From positions 2,046,001-2,110,000 of the forward strand of contig CP013614.1 of NCBI GenBank assembly GCA_001465115.1: 64,000 bases of DNA. Reading direction: 5' to 3'. This stretch comes from Enterococcus silesiacus. GTDB lineage: Bacteria > Bacillota > Bacilli > Lactobacillales > Enterococcaceae. A program made the translations under genes and the position numbers. This document shows positions 45,762 to 54,554 of this stretch, piece after piece. How positions within the stretch are numbered: position 1 is the stretch's first letter; each line of letters opens with the position of its first letter. A model generated the notes under the pieces. The model did not search any database, was not told the DNA's origin, and worked only from the letters and a program-made list of their open reading frames with translations.

Positions 45762-45810
45762 AATAGATGTGATTTTGACAATTATATGCTCAAAATCACA
45801 TCTATTTTTT
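45762..45810 (+). terminator. Terminator after the secreted-protein gene
   Basis: A 17-bp perfect stem (AATAGATGTGATTTTGA with its complement) is followed by TTTTTT. Confidence 0.88.
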
Positions 45811-45845
45811 CAAGCCTACGATTCTGTTTATCTATTTTCCTAAAG

Positions 45846-46232
45846 TTAGACACGATCACCTGACTTATTTTGTTCAATTTTGAAAAAGAAAACGCATATT
45901 TCATCTTCTAAACATCCAATGAATTTTTCATAGGTTCGGGATGCTTCAATCTTTGGCATTAAATTATTCAATTAAAGGTTATTTCATGTTTCTAAGCATA
46001 GACATTTTTTAAAATATCATCTCTGTTGGACCCTACCGATTTTATATCTAACAAATTCTCAGTTTTTTCATTCCGTACCATAGACATCAATTCCTGCTCA
46101 CTATGAAATTCAAATGGTGCCTCTCCAACATTCTACTTAAAGTTTGTAGCCTTTATAATTCCAGAATCACTAGCATCAATTACTTCTGCCAGTTCTATCT
46201 TTTCATTTGTGTAATCAAGACTAATTATCTAA
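45846..46232 (-). pseudogene. Decayed protein-coding remnant
   Basis: The minus strand shows two coherent protein fragments in different frames. From 46232 it reads SLDYTNEKIELAEVIDASD with in-frame stops after about 30 and 75 codons. From about 45960 a shifted frame reads MPKIEASRTYEKFIGCLEDE and ends at 45846. Amino-acid composition is protein-like, but no intact frame exists. The parent family is not recognised. The second fragment overlaps a 36-bp repeat of the tRNA-Lys downstream region. Confidence 0.5.
45882..45917. repeat. Direct repeat A (copy of tRNA-Lys downstream sequence)
   Basis: The 36 bases match 48084-48119 at about 32 positions (core AACGCATATT and CATCTTCTAAAC). The two copies bracket the lysin gene and lie in the same orientation. 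Confidence 0.65.
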
Positions 46233-46392
46233 GACCTACAAAAATAATTGTACCCCTCCCCCAAAAAGAAAATTGACAGGATTAGGAGAGAGATTAGATA
46301 GTTATGGAACCTTATAAACTCGTATAGTAATAGTAGGAATTCCGCTATAACAGACGTGTTATAAACTATTAAAAAAGAGAGAAGGAATAACA
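46233..46392 (+). promoter_or_regulatory. Upstream region of the lysin gene with likely promoter
   Basis: TTGACA near 46274 and TAGATA near 46296, 16 bases apart, could drive the gene at 46393. A good AGAGAGAAGGA ribosome site follows just before the ATG. Confidence 0.5.
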
Positions 46393-47880
46393 ATGGGCGT
46401 TACACAAGCACAAGGGGTACAATGGGCAAGAAATTCAATTGGAAAGTCATATGATTTTGATGGTGCATTCGGTATTCAATGTTTTGACTTGATAAATCAA
46501 TATGGGCATGATTTATTTGGTGTTTCATTTCGAGGAGCAGTTGCCAAAGATTTAATGCAAACAGGAAATGTAGGTGGATTTCGAGTAATTCCAAATACGG
46601 CGAGTTTTTATCCTTTGCCAGGAGATATATTTGTCTATAACAATGGTTCAGCCGGACATACAGGAATTGTTCTAGGTTCAGTGACAACTACTGGTTTTAT
46701 TGGTGTTGATCAAAACGGAAGATCTAATAATGAGCCTTCTACTCAAAGAGCATTTAGCTATGCTAATTTTGCAGGAGTAGTACGTCCACCATTTACTGTT
46801 GAAATACCATTTCCAAGTAGACCATGTAAGGTAAAAGTAGGTAACATTGTTCGATTAACTAGTGGTGCAAAAGTGACATCGCCATGGTCATCAAATGAAA
46901 AGATTCCATCAAACGTGGTCAACAAATATTACCGTGTGGAGCGAATTGAAAAATTGAATGCAAAATGGGAGAGTTCAGAATATCAAGTTTTAATTAATTC
47001 TGATGAAAGTAGTTATCGAAAATGGATTTATGAACAAGATTTATTAGTTGCACCAGCAGCGAAATTTAAAAAGGGAATGAAGGTTCGTTTAAGTACAGGT
47101 GCAACAAATGCAAGTCGTTATTGGAGTAGACGTATTTTAGAGAAGAAATTTCTTGGACAAGAATATACAATTGGAGATGTAGTGGCAACTGCTGAATCCC
47201 AAAGTCCCTATCAATATCTGATTAGCAGTAATACTTTAGGTAATTTGTGGGTATTGGAACAGGATCTAGCAGACCGAACAATTCGTTTTATTACTAATGA
47301 ACCATTCATGAATCAAGAGCATAATCAAAATGCTGAGGTCAAAAATAAGAACCTTTATAAAACTGTCATCAATGATATCTCAAAAGAATCAACCGCGAAA
47401 CTAATGGTTGAATTTACTAGAAGCAAAACTTGGCCGATGTTGACGAATGGAAATGTCTTCTTAATTGAATATCCTACACATTTAATGGTTAAAGTTGTAG
47501 GTGTGAAATTAGATTCTACAGCTTCAGTTAAAGCAGAATGCTTAAGACTGACTAAAGGTCAAATACCAAGTTATAATGAACGAGATATGAAAGTTGTTTT
47601 ACAGACAAATAAAAAATACAATTGGATTGAAATTGATAATTTACCAAAAGATTGGCAAGCGATTAGTAATCGTTTGAGACATAATTTACGCGAACGCTTC
47701 TGTCAATATTTTCTTGATACAAGAGTTTCTTATGGTCAACAGAGCGACGGAAAGTTCTATTTTCAAATTATCAATCTTGAAAATGAAAAGCGTGCAACTG
47801 AACTTGCAGCAATGTTAAAAGGATGGTTTCCAGGAGACACAAATGAGTATACAAATGCTCAAATTTTTTTACAGAATTAA
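46393..47880 (+). CDS. CHAP-domain peptidoglycan hydrolase (lysin-like) with unknown C-terminal domain
   Basis: A 495-residue protein without a signal peptide. Residues 1-140 form a CHAP/NlpC-like amidase domain: FGIQCFDLINQYG (Cys nucleophile near 30), YPLPGDIFVYNNG and AGHTGIVLG (His near 94). Two similar SH3b-like wall-binding modules follow (about 145-225 and 228-300), each starting KVGNIVRLTSGA or KKGMKVRLSTGA. The last 190 residues are unrecognised. Phage endolysins look like this, but no holin, tail or integrase gene is near. The gene lies alone between a pseudogene and tRNA-Lys. Confidence 0.82.
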   Translation: MGVTQAQGVQWARNSIGKSYDFDGAFGIQCFDLINQYGHDLFGVSFRGAVAKDLMQTGNVGGFRVIPNTASFYPLPGDIFVYNNGSAGHTGIVLGSVTTTGFIGVDQNGRSNNEPSTQRAFSYANFAGVVRPPFTVEIPFPSRPCKVKVGNIVRLTSGAKVTSPWSSNEKIPSNVVNKYYRVERIEKLNAKWESSEYQVLINSDESSYRKWIYEQDLLVAPAAKFKKGMKVRLSTGATNASRYWSRRILEKKFLGQEYTIGDVVATAESQSPYQYLISSNTLGNLWVLEQDLADRTIRFITNEPFMNQEHNQNAEVKNKNLYKTVINDISKESTAKLMVEFTRSKTWPMLTNGNVFLIEYPTHLMVKVVGVKLDSTASVKAECLRLTKGQIPSYNERDMKVVLQTNKKYNWIEIDNLPKDWQAISNRLRHNLRERFCQYFLDTRVSYGQQSDGKFYFQIINLENEKRATELAAMLKGWFPGDTNEYTNAQIFLQN

Positions 47881-47905
47881 ATTGTAAGTAACTAAGAAGC
47901 TAAGA

Positions 47906-47942
47906 CAAACACCTATGAGTCAATAACTCTCATAGGTGTTTG
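47906..47942 (+). terminator. Terminator-like hairpin after the lysin gene
   Basis: A 14-bp perfect stem (CAAACACCTATGAG and its complement). The T tail is weak (TTTGTTG). Confidence 0.6.
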
Positions 47943-48082
47943 TTGAATGGATCATCTGATATCATAGGCATTTTTAAAGTAAGTTTAGACATTGTGCCAA
48001 ATAAGACTTAAAATTCATGAAATTAAAAAAGTTACACAAACTATATGAGTGTAAGCTAATGTATTCAAAGCCATATTCAAAC

Positions 48083-48145
48083 AAAAAAAGAGAACGCATA
48101 TTCCATCTTCTAAACGTCCGAAGACGCCGACAGAATACCATTCTC
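48083..48145 (-). terminator. Terminator of tRNA-Lys; also direct repeat B
   Basis: On the minus strand GAGAATGGTATTC pairs imperfectly with GAATATGCGTTCTC, followed by TTTTTTT. Bases 48084-48119 are repeated at 45882-45917. Confidence 0.7.
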
Positions 48146-48162
48146 GTGGGTTTGGCACCCAA

Positions 48163-48235
<73 letters not shown>

Positions 48236-48346
48236 AAATAATTAGTACTTAAATATTGTAGCACTTGAAGAGCCTTAATTCAAGAGGAAACGTCAGACAC
48301 AACAAAATAAATTACGACCGTTTTATCTCATTGTATCTGACCTTTT

Positions 48347-48478
48347 TTACTCCCCTTGTTCTTTCTTTACTGGGCATGTTGTATGACAATCGTCACAACT
48401 CTTGCCTTTTTTAAAACGAGAATAGACAACGTATCCAGCTCCGCCAAAAATCAATACTGCTAAAATCAATGTTGCCAT
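48347..48478 (-). CDS. FeoB-associated Cys-rich membrane protein
   Basis: A 43-residue protein beginning MATLILAVLIFGGAGYVVYS, one membrane helix, followed by a basic segment and a Cys cluster (SCDDCHTTCPVKK). This is the pattern of the small FeoB-associated proteins found directly after feoB. GAGGG lies seven bases before ATG 48478, which is four bases after the feoB stop. It probably helps Fe(II) transfer or FeoB assembly (inference from family context). Confidence 0.9.
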   Translation of the reverse strand: MATLILAVLIFGGAGYVVYSRFKKGKSCDDCHTTCPVKKEQGE

Positions 48479-48482
48479 ATGC

Positions 48483-50636
48483 TTACCCTCTTTCTAACGT
48501 TGCCATCGTAACAACTGTTTCTGCTTCTGTTTTTGGCTTTCTAACTAAATAATAACCCATAATAACAACTAGTAGAGCTGCAGCAAACACACCGACACCT
48601 ACTTGACCGTTTTCAAAGATAACGTGTCCAAATTGATAAATAATGAAACTTACTACATATGCTAAACCACATTGATAACCAATCGCTCCCCAGGTCCATT
48701 TCCAATCGCCCATTTCTCTGCGAATCGCGCCAATTGCTGCAAAGCACGGCGCACACAATAAATTGAAAACTAAGAATGAATATGCTGCAATAGGAGTAAA
48801 CGCACCTTGCAACGCAGACCACACTTCCACACCATCTTCAGATACTTCCCCTAAATGACCAAATAAAATACCGAAAGTCCCAATCACATTTTCCTTGGCA
48901 ACTAATCCTGTAATCGTTGCAACAGCACCTTGCCAAGTCCCCCAGCCAAGAGGAGCAAATAATGGTGCAACAACTTTGCCTAAGTTCGCTAAGATACTTT
49001 GATCTTCAGCGGCTTCTTGCAGTGTAAAGGTATAAGTAGAAGTAAACCAAATAACAATACTCATTACAAAAATAATCGTTCCGGCTTTTTTAACAAATGA
49101 TTTGCTGCGGTCATAAGCGTGACGAAGAACCCCACGCAATTGCGGCATATGGTAAGCCGGCAATTCCATAATAAACGGTGCTGGATCTCCTGAAAATGAA
49201 CGAGTTTTCTTCAATGCGATGCCTGATAATACAATGGCCGCAATCCCGATAAAATAAGCCGAGGGAGAAACCCAACTACTTTTTGGAAAAAAGGCACCCG
49301 CAATCAATGCGATAATCGGCAATTTCGCAGAACAAGGCATAAAAGTCGTGACCATAATCGTCATTTTACGATCTTTTTCATTTTCAATCGTCCGACTTGC
49401 CATAACTCCTGGGACTCCACAACCTGTCGCAATCAACATTGGAATAAACGATTTACCTGATAGCCCAAACTTTCTAAACAAACGATCCATTACAAAGGCG
49501 ATCCGCGACATATAACCACAATCTTCCAAGAACCCTAAACATAAAAACAGGACAGCTAATTGAGGTAAAAATCCCAAAACAGCGCCAACTCCAGCGATAA
49601 TACCATCCAGAATCAAGCTTTGCATCCACGGTGCTACTTGCCAACTGGTTAATAATCCTTCGATAGTATTTGGTACAAGGTTTCCGAATAATTCGTCATT
49701 GATCCAATCAGTGCCCATCGTACCCACAGTTTGAATCGCTAAATAATAAACAAACCACATGATCAATGCGAAGATCGGCAAAGCCAACCAACGGTTCGTT
49801 ACGATTCGATCAATTTTATCACTTGTGCTGAACGTGATCTCATTTTTTTCAATCGCACAAAGAGCCGTTAAACGAGTGATAAATTCATATCGCTCATTGA
49901 TTACGATCGATTCACTATCATCATCAAAGATTTTTTCAGTAATTTTAATAATGTCTTCTATTTCCTTTTGCTGAATTGTACTCAATTCCAGTTCATCCTG
50001 GACTCTAGCGTCTCTTTCAAACAATTTAATGCTATACCAACGGGCTTGCTTTTCTAACACACTATTCCCTAAAACATCCGTAATTTCATTTAGTGCTGCT
50101 TCTAGACGATTGTCATACGTTGGATAGTTAAACTCAGGTGGAAAGACTTCAGTGGTTTTAACTGCTTTTTTCATCAAGTCATCTAGCCCACGATTTTTTA
50201 AGGCGCTTATACCGACTACCTCTACACCTAAACCATAGGAAAGTTTTTCAATATTGATTTTTCTACCAGTCTTCTCTAAGATATCCATCATATTTAATCC
50301 GACCACCACTGGAATTCCTGTTTCCATCAATTGCGTCGTCAGATATAGATTTCGCTCCAAGTTCGTTGCATCTACAATGTTGACAATGATATCTGGGCTA
50401 CCACTGAGTAAATAGTCTCTGGCAACAACTTCTTCTGGGGTATAAGGTGAAAGTGAGTAAATCCCTGGTAGATCTTGGATCGTCAGTTCTTTATTTTTTT
50501 TCAGCTTGCCTTCTTTTCGCTCCACTGTTACGCCTGGCCAATTCCCTACATATTGATTCGCACCGGTCAGTGCATTAAAGGCTGTCGTCTTTCCGCTATT
50601 TGGATTTCCCGTTAACGCAATATGCTGTTCTTTCAT
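48483..50636 (-). CDS. feoB: Ferrous iron transporter FeoB
   Basis: A 717-residue transporter. The N-terminal G-protein domain shows GNPNSGKTTAFNALTG (G1), GNWPGVTVERKEGK (G2 region), DLPGIYSL (G3) and NMMD (G4). A helical linker follows, then a membrane part of about ten helices with the Gate motifs, including GCGVPGVMASRTIENEKDRK and MPCSAKLPIIALIAGAFF. It imports Fe(II). It lies four bases after feoA. A Fur-like site precedes the operon. Confidence 0.97.
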   Translation of the reverse strand: MKEQHIALTGNPNSGKTTAFNALTGANQYVGNWPGVTVERKEGKLKKNKELTIQDLPGIYSLSPYTPEEVVARDYLLSGSPDIIVNIVDATNLERNLYLTTQLMETGIPVVVGLNMMDILEKTGRKINIEKLSYGLGVEVVGISALKNRGLDDLMKKAVKTTEVFPPEFNYPTYDNRLEAALNEITDVLGNSVLEKQARWYSIKLFERDARVQDELELSTIQQKEIEDIIKITEKIFDDDSESIVINERYEFITRLTALCAIEKNEITFSTSDKIDRIVTNRWLALPIFALIMWFVYYLAIQTVGTMGTDWINDELFGNLVPNTIEGLLTSWQVAPWMQSLILDGIIAGVGAVLGFLPQLAVLFLCLGFLEDCGYMSRIAFVMDRLFRKFGLSGKSFIPMLIATGCGVPGVMASRTIENEKDRKMTIMVTTFMPCSAKLPIIALIAGAFFPKSSWVSPSAYFIGIAAIVLSGIALKKTRSFSGDPAPFIMELPAYHMPQLRGVLRHAYDRSKSFVKKAGTIIFVMSIVIWFTSTYTFTLQEAAEDQSILANLGKVVAPLFAPLGWGTWQGAVATITGLVAKENVIGTFGILFGHLGEVSEDGVEVWSALQGAFTPIAAYSFLVFNLLCAPCFAAIGAIRREMGDWKWTWGAIGYQCGLAYVVSFIIYQFGHVIFENGQVGVGVFAAALLVVIMGYYLVRKPKTEAETVVTMATLERG

Positions 50637-50640
50637 TCTC

Positions 50641-51108
50641 TTATCCCTCTTTCTGTACTAAAACCAGTTCTGCTTCATTTTTTCTCAATGTCAATTCGTA
50701 GCCACGAAGGTTGATTTCAATTGGATCACCTAGAGGCGCCATTTTCCGAACAAGAAGCTCTACCCCTTTTGTCAGCCCCATATCCATCAAACGCCTTTTG
50801 ACCGCACCTTGTCCATGAATCCCAATAACTCTCGCTTTTTCCCCTACTGTTAATTGATCTAAAGACTGCCAACTTTCTTCACTTAAACTTTTTTCTACTA
50901 TTGTAATTTGTTTTAACACAGATTGATTGATTGCAATTCGGCTATTGTGCAAAAGAACAATGCCGTTGTCACCTGAATAATTCACCAAGACAACCTTCCC
51001 ACCTGGCACAAGACCAAGATTGTTCAAGTGTTTCTTCGCAAAGCCTTCTGCTTGGATTTCTTCAATCGCATAAACCTTATTTAATGTTGCCTGTGCCAGT
51101 GTTAACAT
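50641..51108 (-). CDS. feoA: FeoA protein with two SH3-like FeoA domains
   Basis: A 155-residue protein. Two FeoA/SH3-like domains lie in tandem: residues 1-70 (KHLNNLGLVPGGKVVLVNYSG) and 78-153 (RRLMDMGLTKGVELLVRKMAPLGDPIEINLRGYELTLRK). The second is the better match to single-domain FeoA. FeoA stimulates FeoB at the inner membrane surface. The duplicated form is a known variant in some Firmicutes. GGTAATGC precedes ATG 51108; the gene is first in the feo operon. Confidence 0.92.
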   Translation of the reverse strand: MLTLAQATLNKVYAIEEIQAEGFAKKHLNNLGLVPGGKVVLVNYSGDNGIVLLHNSRIAINQSVLKQITIVEKSLSEESWQSLDQLTVGEKARVIGIHGQGAVKRRLMDMGLTKGVELLVRKMAPLGDPIEINLRGYELTLRKNEAELVLVQKEG

Positions 51109-51274
51109 TGCATTACCTCCTAATTTAAAAAACTGAACGAACTTATTTAGTCTTCTTTAGAGTTCTTCATTCCCTAGAGTTTTAGCTTTGTGGAATTGTT
51201 GAGATTGAAGTCGCGTACAATGAATAGCTCGTAAAGCTAAGTATAATCCAATCTTGTGAAAAAATTTCATTCGT

Positions 51275-51307
51275 ATTATCAATGATATTGATAATCGTTC
51301 TCATTAA
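51275..51307 (-). promoter_or_regulatory. Fur-box-like operator upstream of feoA
   Basis: The palindrome ATTATCA-ATGATAT-TGATAAT (51275-51295) and the overlapping TGATAATCGTTCTCATTA resemble the Gram-positive Fur box. It lies about 170 bases before feoA, near a minus-strand TATACT at 51245-51240. Confidence 0.75.
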
Positions 51308-51544
51308 GTATACCTGTTTGTGAGGTTTAAATCAATCTTCTTTCTACCTATAGTAAGAAAATTTTTGCCCAACAAAATATCGCCATTTTGACTAGTGTGT
51401 CTCTTTCCATTCACCTACTATATCTTGTGCTTATCACATTAGGATTTCCAATGTAAAATTTAATAAATTTCTTTTTTTAACATAAAAATGACGAGAATAA
51501 TGGCTTAAATCTAGAGAATACATGCTTTCATATTTCTTTCAAAA
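51308..51544. other. Intergenic remainder between the feo and nrd promoters
   Basis: No gene or RNA is recognised. The stretch is AT-rich and separates two divergent operons. Confidence 0.5.
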
Positions 51545-51591
51545 ACACAAAACATGGTATTCCTTCGAAAAACAACCACAATATGTAGTGC
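51545..51591 (+). promoter_or_regulatory. Pair of NrdR-like boxes
   Basis: CCACAATATGTAGTGC (51576-51591) fits the NrdR box core CwATATaTwG. A weaker ACACAAAACATGGTAT starts 31 bases upstream (51545-51560), the usual spacing of NrdR box pairs. Confidence 0.6.
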
Positions 51592-51598
51592 CTAAGTG

Positions 51599-51626
51599 TT
51601 GACTTTTTCTCTGAGAGATTTATACT
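51599..51626 (+). promoter_or_regulatory. Promoter of the nrd operon
   Basis: TTGACT (51599-51604), 16 bases, TATACT (51621-51626). It lies just downstream of the NrdR-like boxes and 33 bases before nrdH. Confidence 0.75.
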
Positions 51627-51658
51627 AGTGAAGTAAACTAATTGAGGGGGAATTAAAA

Positions 51659-51883
51659 ATGAACGTAAAAATCTTTTCTAAAAATAATTGTATCCAATGT
51701 AAAATGGCAAAACGCTTTTTGAGCGAGAATAATATAGCATTTGAAGAAGTAAATATCGATATCCAACCAGACGCAATCGACTGGTTAAAAGAACAAGGAT
51801 TCCAAAGTGTTCCGGTTATCACTTCTGATGCTACAACTGTTGTAGGATTCCGTCCTGATCAATTAAAACAATTGGCTAGCTAA
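51659..51883 (+). CDS. nrdH: Glutaredoxin-like NrdH redoxin
   Basis: A 74-residue thioredoxin-fold protein that reduces class Ib ribonucleotide reductase. The redox motif is CIQC (residues 10-13), and the typical FQSVPVITSD and VGFRPDQLKQL segments are present. A strong GAGGGGG lies nine bases before the ATG. The nrdI start follows directly after its stop. Confidence 0.95.
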   Translation: MNVKIFSKNNCIQCKMAKRFLSENNIAFEEVNIDIQPDAIDWLKEQGFQSVPVITSDATTVVGFRPDQLKQLAS

Positions 51884-52261
51884 ATGAAAATTGTTTATTT
51901 TTCAGTCACCGGACAAACCAGACGCTTCATTAAAAAATTGGATTTAGCAGCTTACGAAATTGAGCCTGCGAATCCTTTTTTTGAGATAAATGAGCCTTTT
52001 GTCCTAGTCGTTCCTACTTATGACAAAGAAATCACTGAAGTAGTGAATGATTTTCTTGATTACAAAAACAATCAAGAATACTTGCAGGGCGTTGCTGGAG
52101 GCGGAAACCTCAATTTCGCAGAATTATATGTATATACAGCCAAAGACATAGCACGTGATTACAACGTTCCAATGCTTTTTTCTTTTGAATTTAGCGGCAC
52201 GAACGAAGACGTGGAATCCTTTAAGAAAGTAGTGAATGAACTTGAGTCTAAAAGAAATTAA
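51884..52261 (+). CDS. nrdI: Flavodoxin-like NrdI
   Basis: A 125-residue flavoprotein that supplies oxidant for assembling the dimanganese-tyrosyl radical in NrdF. It begins MKIVYFSVTGQTRRFIKKL (FMN phosphate loop) and includes GVAGGGNLNFAELY. The start immediately follows the nrdH stop, and the 3' end overlaps nrdE by 26 bases, indicating coupled translation. Confidence 0.95.
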   Translation: MKIVYFSVTGQTRRFIKKLDLAAYEIEPANPFFEINEPFVLVVPTYDKEITEVVNDFLDYKNNQEYLQGVAGGGNLNFAELYVYTAKDIARDYNVPMLFSFEFSGTNEDVESFKKVVNELESKRN

Positions 52262-54401
52262 AGATGTTAGCTATTTTAAGCTGAATAATGAGATCAATCG
52301 TCCCGTTGACGGACAAATTCCTTTACATAAGGATAAAGAAGCATTGGAAGCTTTCTTCAAAGAAAATGTCCTTCCTAATACAAGAACCTTCAATACTATA
52401 GAAGAAAAAATCAACTACTTAATCGACAATGATTATTTAGAAACAGCATTTATCGAAAAATATTCTATGGCATTTATTGAACAATTATACACATTTCTTG
52501 ATGAACAGCAGTTTGAATTCAAATCATTTATGGCAGCTTACAAGTTTTATTCACAATATGCACTTAAAAACAATGAAGGAACTGAATACTTAGAAAGCTA
52601 TGAAGATCGTGTAGCTTTCAATGCCTTGTACTTCGCTGATGGCAATGAAGAATTAGCGTTAGTTTTAGCAGATGAAATGATCCACCAACGTTATCAACCT
52701 GCAACACCATCTTTCTTAAATGCTGGACGTAAACGTCGTGGCGAGCTTGTTTCTTGTTTCTTGATCCAAGTGACAGATGATATGAACAGCATTGGTCGTT
52801 CAATCAACTCAGCTTTACAATTATCACGTATTGGTGGCGGTGTAGGGATTACTTTAGCTAACTTACGTGAAGCAGGCGCTCCAATCAAAGGATACGAAGG
52901 AGCTGCCAGCGGTGTCGTTCCTGTTATGAAATTGTTCGAAGATAGCTTTAGTTATTCTAATCAATTAGGCCAACGCCAAGGTGCTGGAGTTGTTTATCTA
53001 AACGTCTTCCACCCAGATATCGAAATGTTCCTTTCAACGAAAAAAGAAAATGCGGATGAAAAAGTTCGTGTGAAAACTTTATCTTTAGGCGTTGTAGTTC
53101 CTGATAAATTTTATGAGTTAGCTCGTAATAATGAAGATATGTATCTATTCAGCCCATATAGTGTAGAACGTGAATATGGTGTGCCTTTCTCTTATGTTGA
53201 TATTACAAAAGAATACGATAATCTAGTTGCTAATCCAAAAATTCGTAAACGTAAAATCAAAGCACGCGATCTAGAAAATGAAATCTCTAAATTACAACAA
53301 GAATCTGGCTACCCATATATTATCAATATCGATACAGCTAACAGAAGCAATCCAGCTTACGGCAAAATCATCATGAGTAATCTATGCTCAGAAATCTTAC
53401 AAGTTCAAACACCATCTGTTTTGAATGGCAAACAAGAATATGAAACACTTGGTACAGATATCAGCTGTAACTTAGGTTCTACAAACATCGTTAATTTAAT
53501 GGATAGCCCTGACTTTGGTAAATCAGTTCGTGCGATGACACGTGCGTTAACATTCGTGACTGATGCGTCAGATATTGATGTAGTGCCTTCTATTCAAAAC
53601 GGAAATAGACTAAGTCACACAATCGGGCTTGGTGCGATGGGTCTGCATACATTCTTTGCTAAAAACCATATGGAGTATGGTTCTAAAGACTCACTTGATT
53701 TCACTAATGTTTACTTTACTTTATTGAACTACTGGACTTTAGTAGAAAGTAATAACATTGCCAAACAATACAATGAAACCTTCCATAATTTTGAAAAATC
53801 TGATTATGCTAATGGTTCCTATTTTGATAAATATATTGAAGGAGACTTCACTCCTCAATCAGATAAAGTCAAAGAAATATTTAAAGATATTTTTGTTCCA
53901 ACTTCTGAGGATTGGGCAAACTTACGTGATGCAGTGAAAAAAGATGGTTTGTATCACCAAAACCGTTTAGCAGTAGCACCAAATGGTTCTATCTCATATA
54001 TCAATGATACAAGTGCTAGTATCCACCCAATCACTCGTATGATCGAAGAACGCCAAGAAAAGAAAATCGGTAAAATCTACTACCCTGCTCCTTATCTAGC
54101 GAATGATACGATTCCTTATTACACATCTGCTTATGATATGGATATGCGCAAAGTGATCGATGTTTATGCGACAGCCCAACAACATGTGGATCAAGGAATG
54201 AGTTTAACCTTGTTTATGCGTTCTGAAATTCCAGAAGGTTTATATGAATGGAAAGATTCACCAAAACAAACAACACGTGATTTGAATATTTTACGTCACT
54301 ATGCTTTCCATAAAGGTGTTAAATCAATTTATTACGTAAGAACATTTACGGATGATGCTGAAGAAATCGGTAGTAACCAATGTGAGAGTTGTGTTATCTA
54401 A
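52236..54401 (+). CDS. nrdE: Class Ib ribonucleoside-diphosphate reductase subunit alpha
   Basis: A 721-residue catalytic subunit that reduces ribonucleoside diphosphates. It has VSYFKLNNEINRPVDGQIPL near the start, SFLNAGRKRRGELVSCFLIQ with the first active-site Cys, the NLCSEILQVQTPS segment with the radical-site Cys, and the C-terminal pair in NQCESCVI that accepts electrons from NrdH. No ATP-cone is present, as is usual for class Ib. A TTG at 52242 is an alternative start. Confidence 0.97.
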   Translation: MNLSLKEIKDVSYFKLNNEINRPVDGQIPLHKDKEALEAFFKENVLPNTRTFNTIEEKINYLIDNDYLETAFIEKYSMAFIEQLYTFLDEQQFEFKSFMAAYKFYSQYALKNNEGTEYLESYEDRVAFNALYFADGNEELALVLADEMIHQRYQPATPSFLNAGRKRRGELVSCFLIQVTDDMNSIGRSINSALQLSRIGGGVGITLANLREAGAPIKGYEGAASGVVPVMKLFEDSFSYSNQLGQRQGAGVVYLNVFHPDIEMFLSTKKENADEKVRVKTLSLGVVVPDKFYELARNNEDMYLFSPYSVEREYGVPFSYVDITKEYDNLVANPKIRKRKIKARDLENEISKLQQESGYPYIINIDTANRSNPAYGKIIMSNLCSEILQVQTPSVLNGKQEYETLGTDISCNLGSTNIVNLMDSPDFGKSVRAMTRALTFVTDASDIDVVPSIQNGNRLSHTIGLGAMGLHTFFAKNHMEYGSKDSLDFTNVYFTLLNYWTLVESNNIAKQYNETFHNFEKSDYANGSYFDKYIEGDFTPQSDKVKEIFKDIFVPTSEDWANLRDAVKKDGLYHQNRLAVAPNGSISYINDTSASIHPITRMIEERQEKKIGKIYYPAPYLANDTIPYYTSAYDMDMRKVIDVYATAQQHVDQGMSLTLFMRSEIPEGLYEWKDSPKQTTRDLNILRHYAFHKGVKSIYYVRTFTDDAEEIGSNQCESCVI

Positions 54402-54482
54402 AGATCAAGACAAACTTATACAAGAATATTTATTAAGATGTCTACTATATAATTTGAATTAATAAACTTGTAAAAAACCAAG

Positions 54483-54508
54483 CAAGGCGCCCTCTGGTCG
54501 CCTTGTTC
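54483..54508 (+). terminator. Intercistronic hairpin between nrdE and nrdF
   Basis: CAAGGCG pairs with CGCCTTG across a 9-base loop and a short T run follows. It may partially terminate or stabilise the transcript between nrdE and nrdF. Confidence 0.5.
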
Positions 54509-54554
54509 TATGATTTACTGTATTTTATTGTAAAGGTAATGAGGAGGAAAATAC

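Noticed and set aside
46393..47880. Evidence for a prophage
   Set aside because: Only a lysin is present; no holin, integrase, terminase or structural gene is in the flanks, so a prophage call is not supported.
47974..48162. 62-codon minus-strand frame next to tRNA-Lys
   Set aside because: It overlaps the tRNA-Lys terminator hairpin, which explains the conserved bases better.
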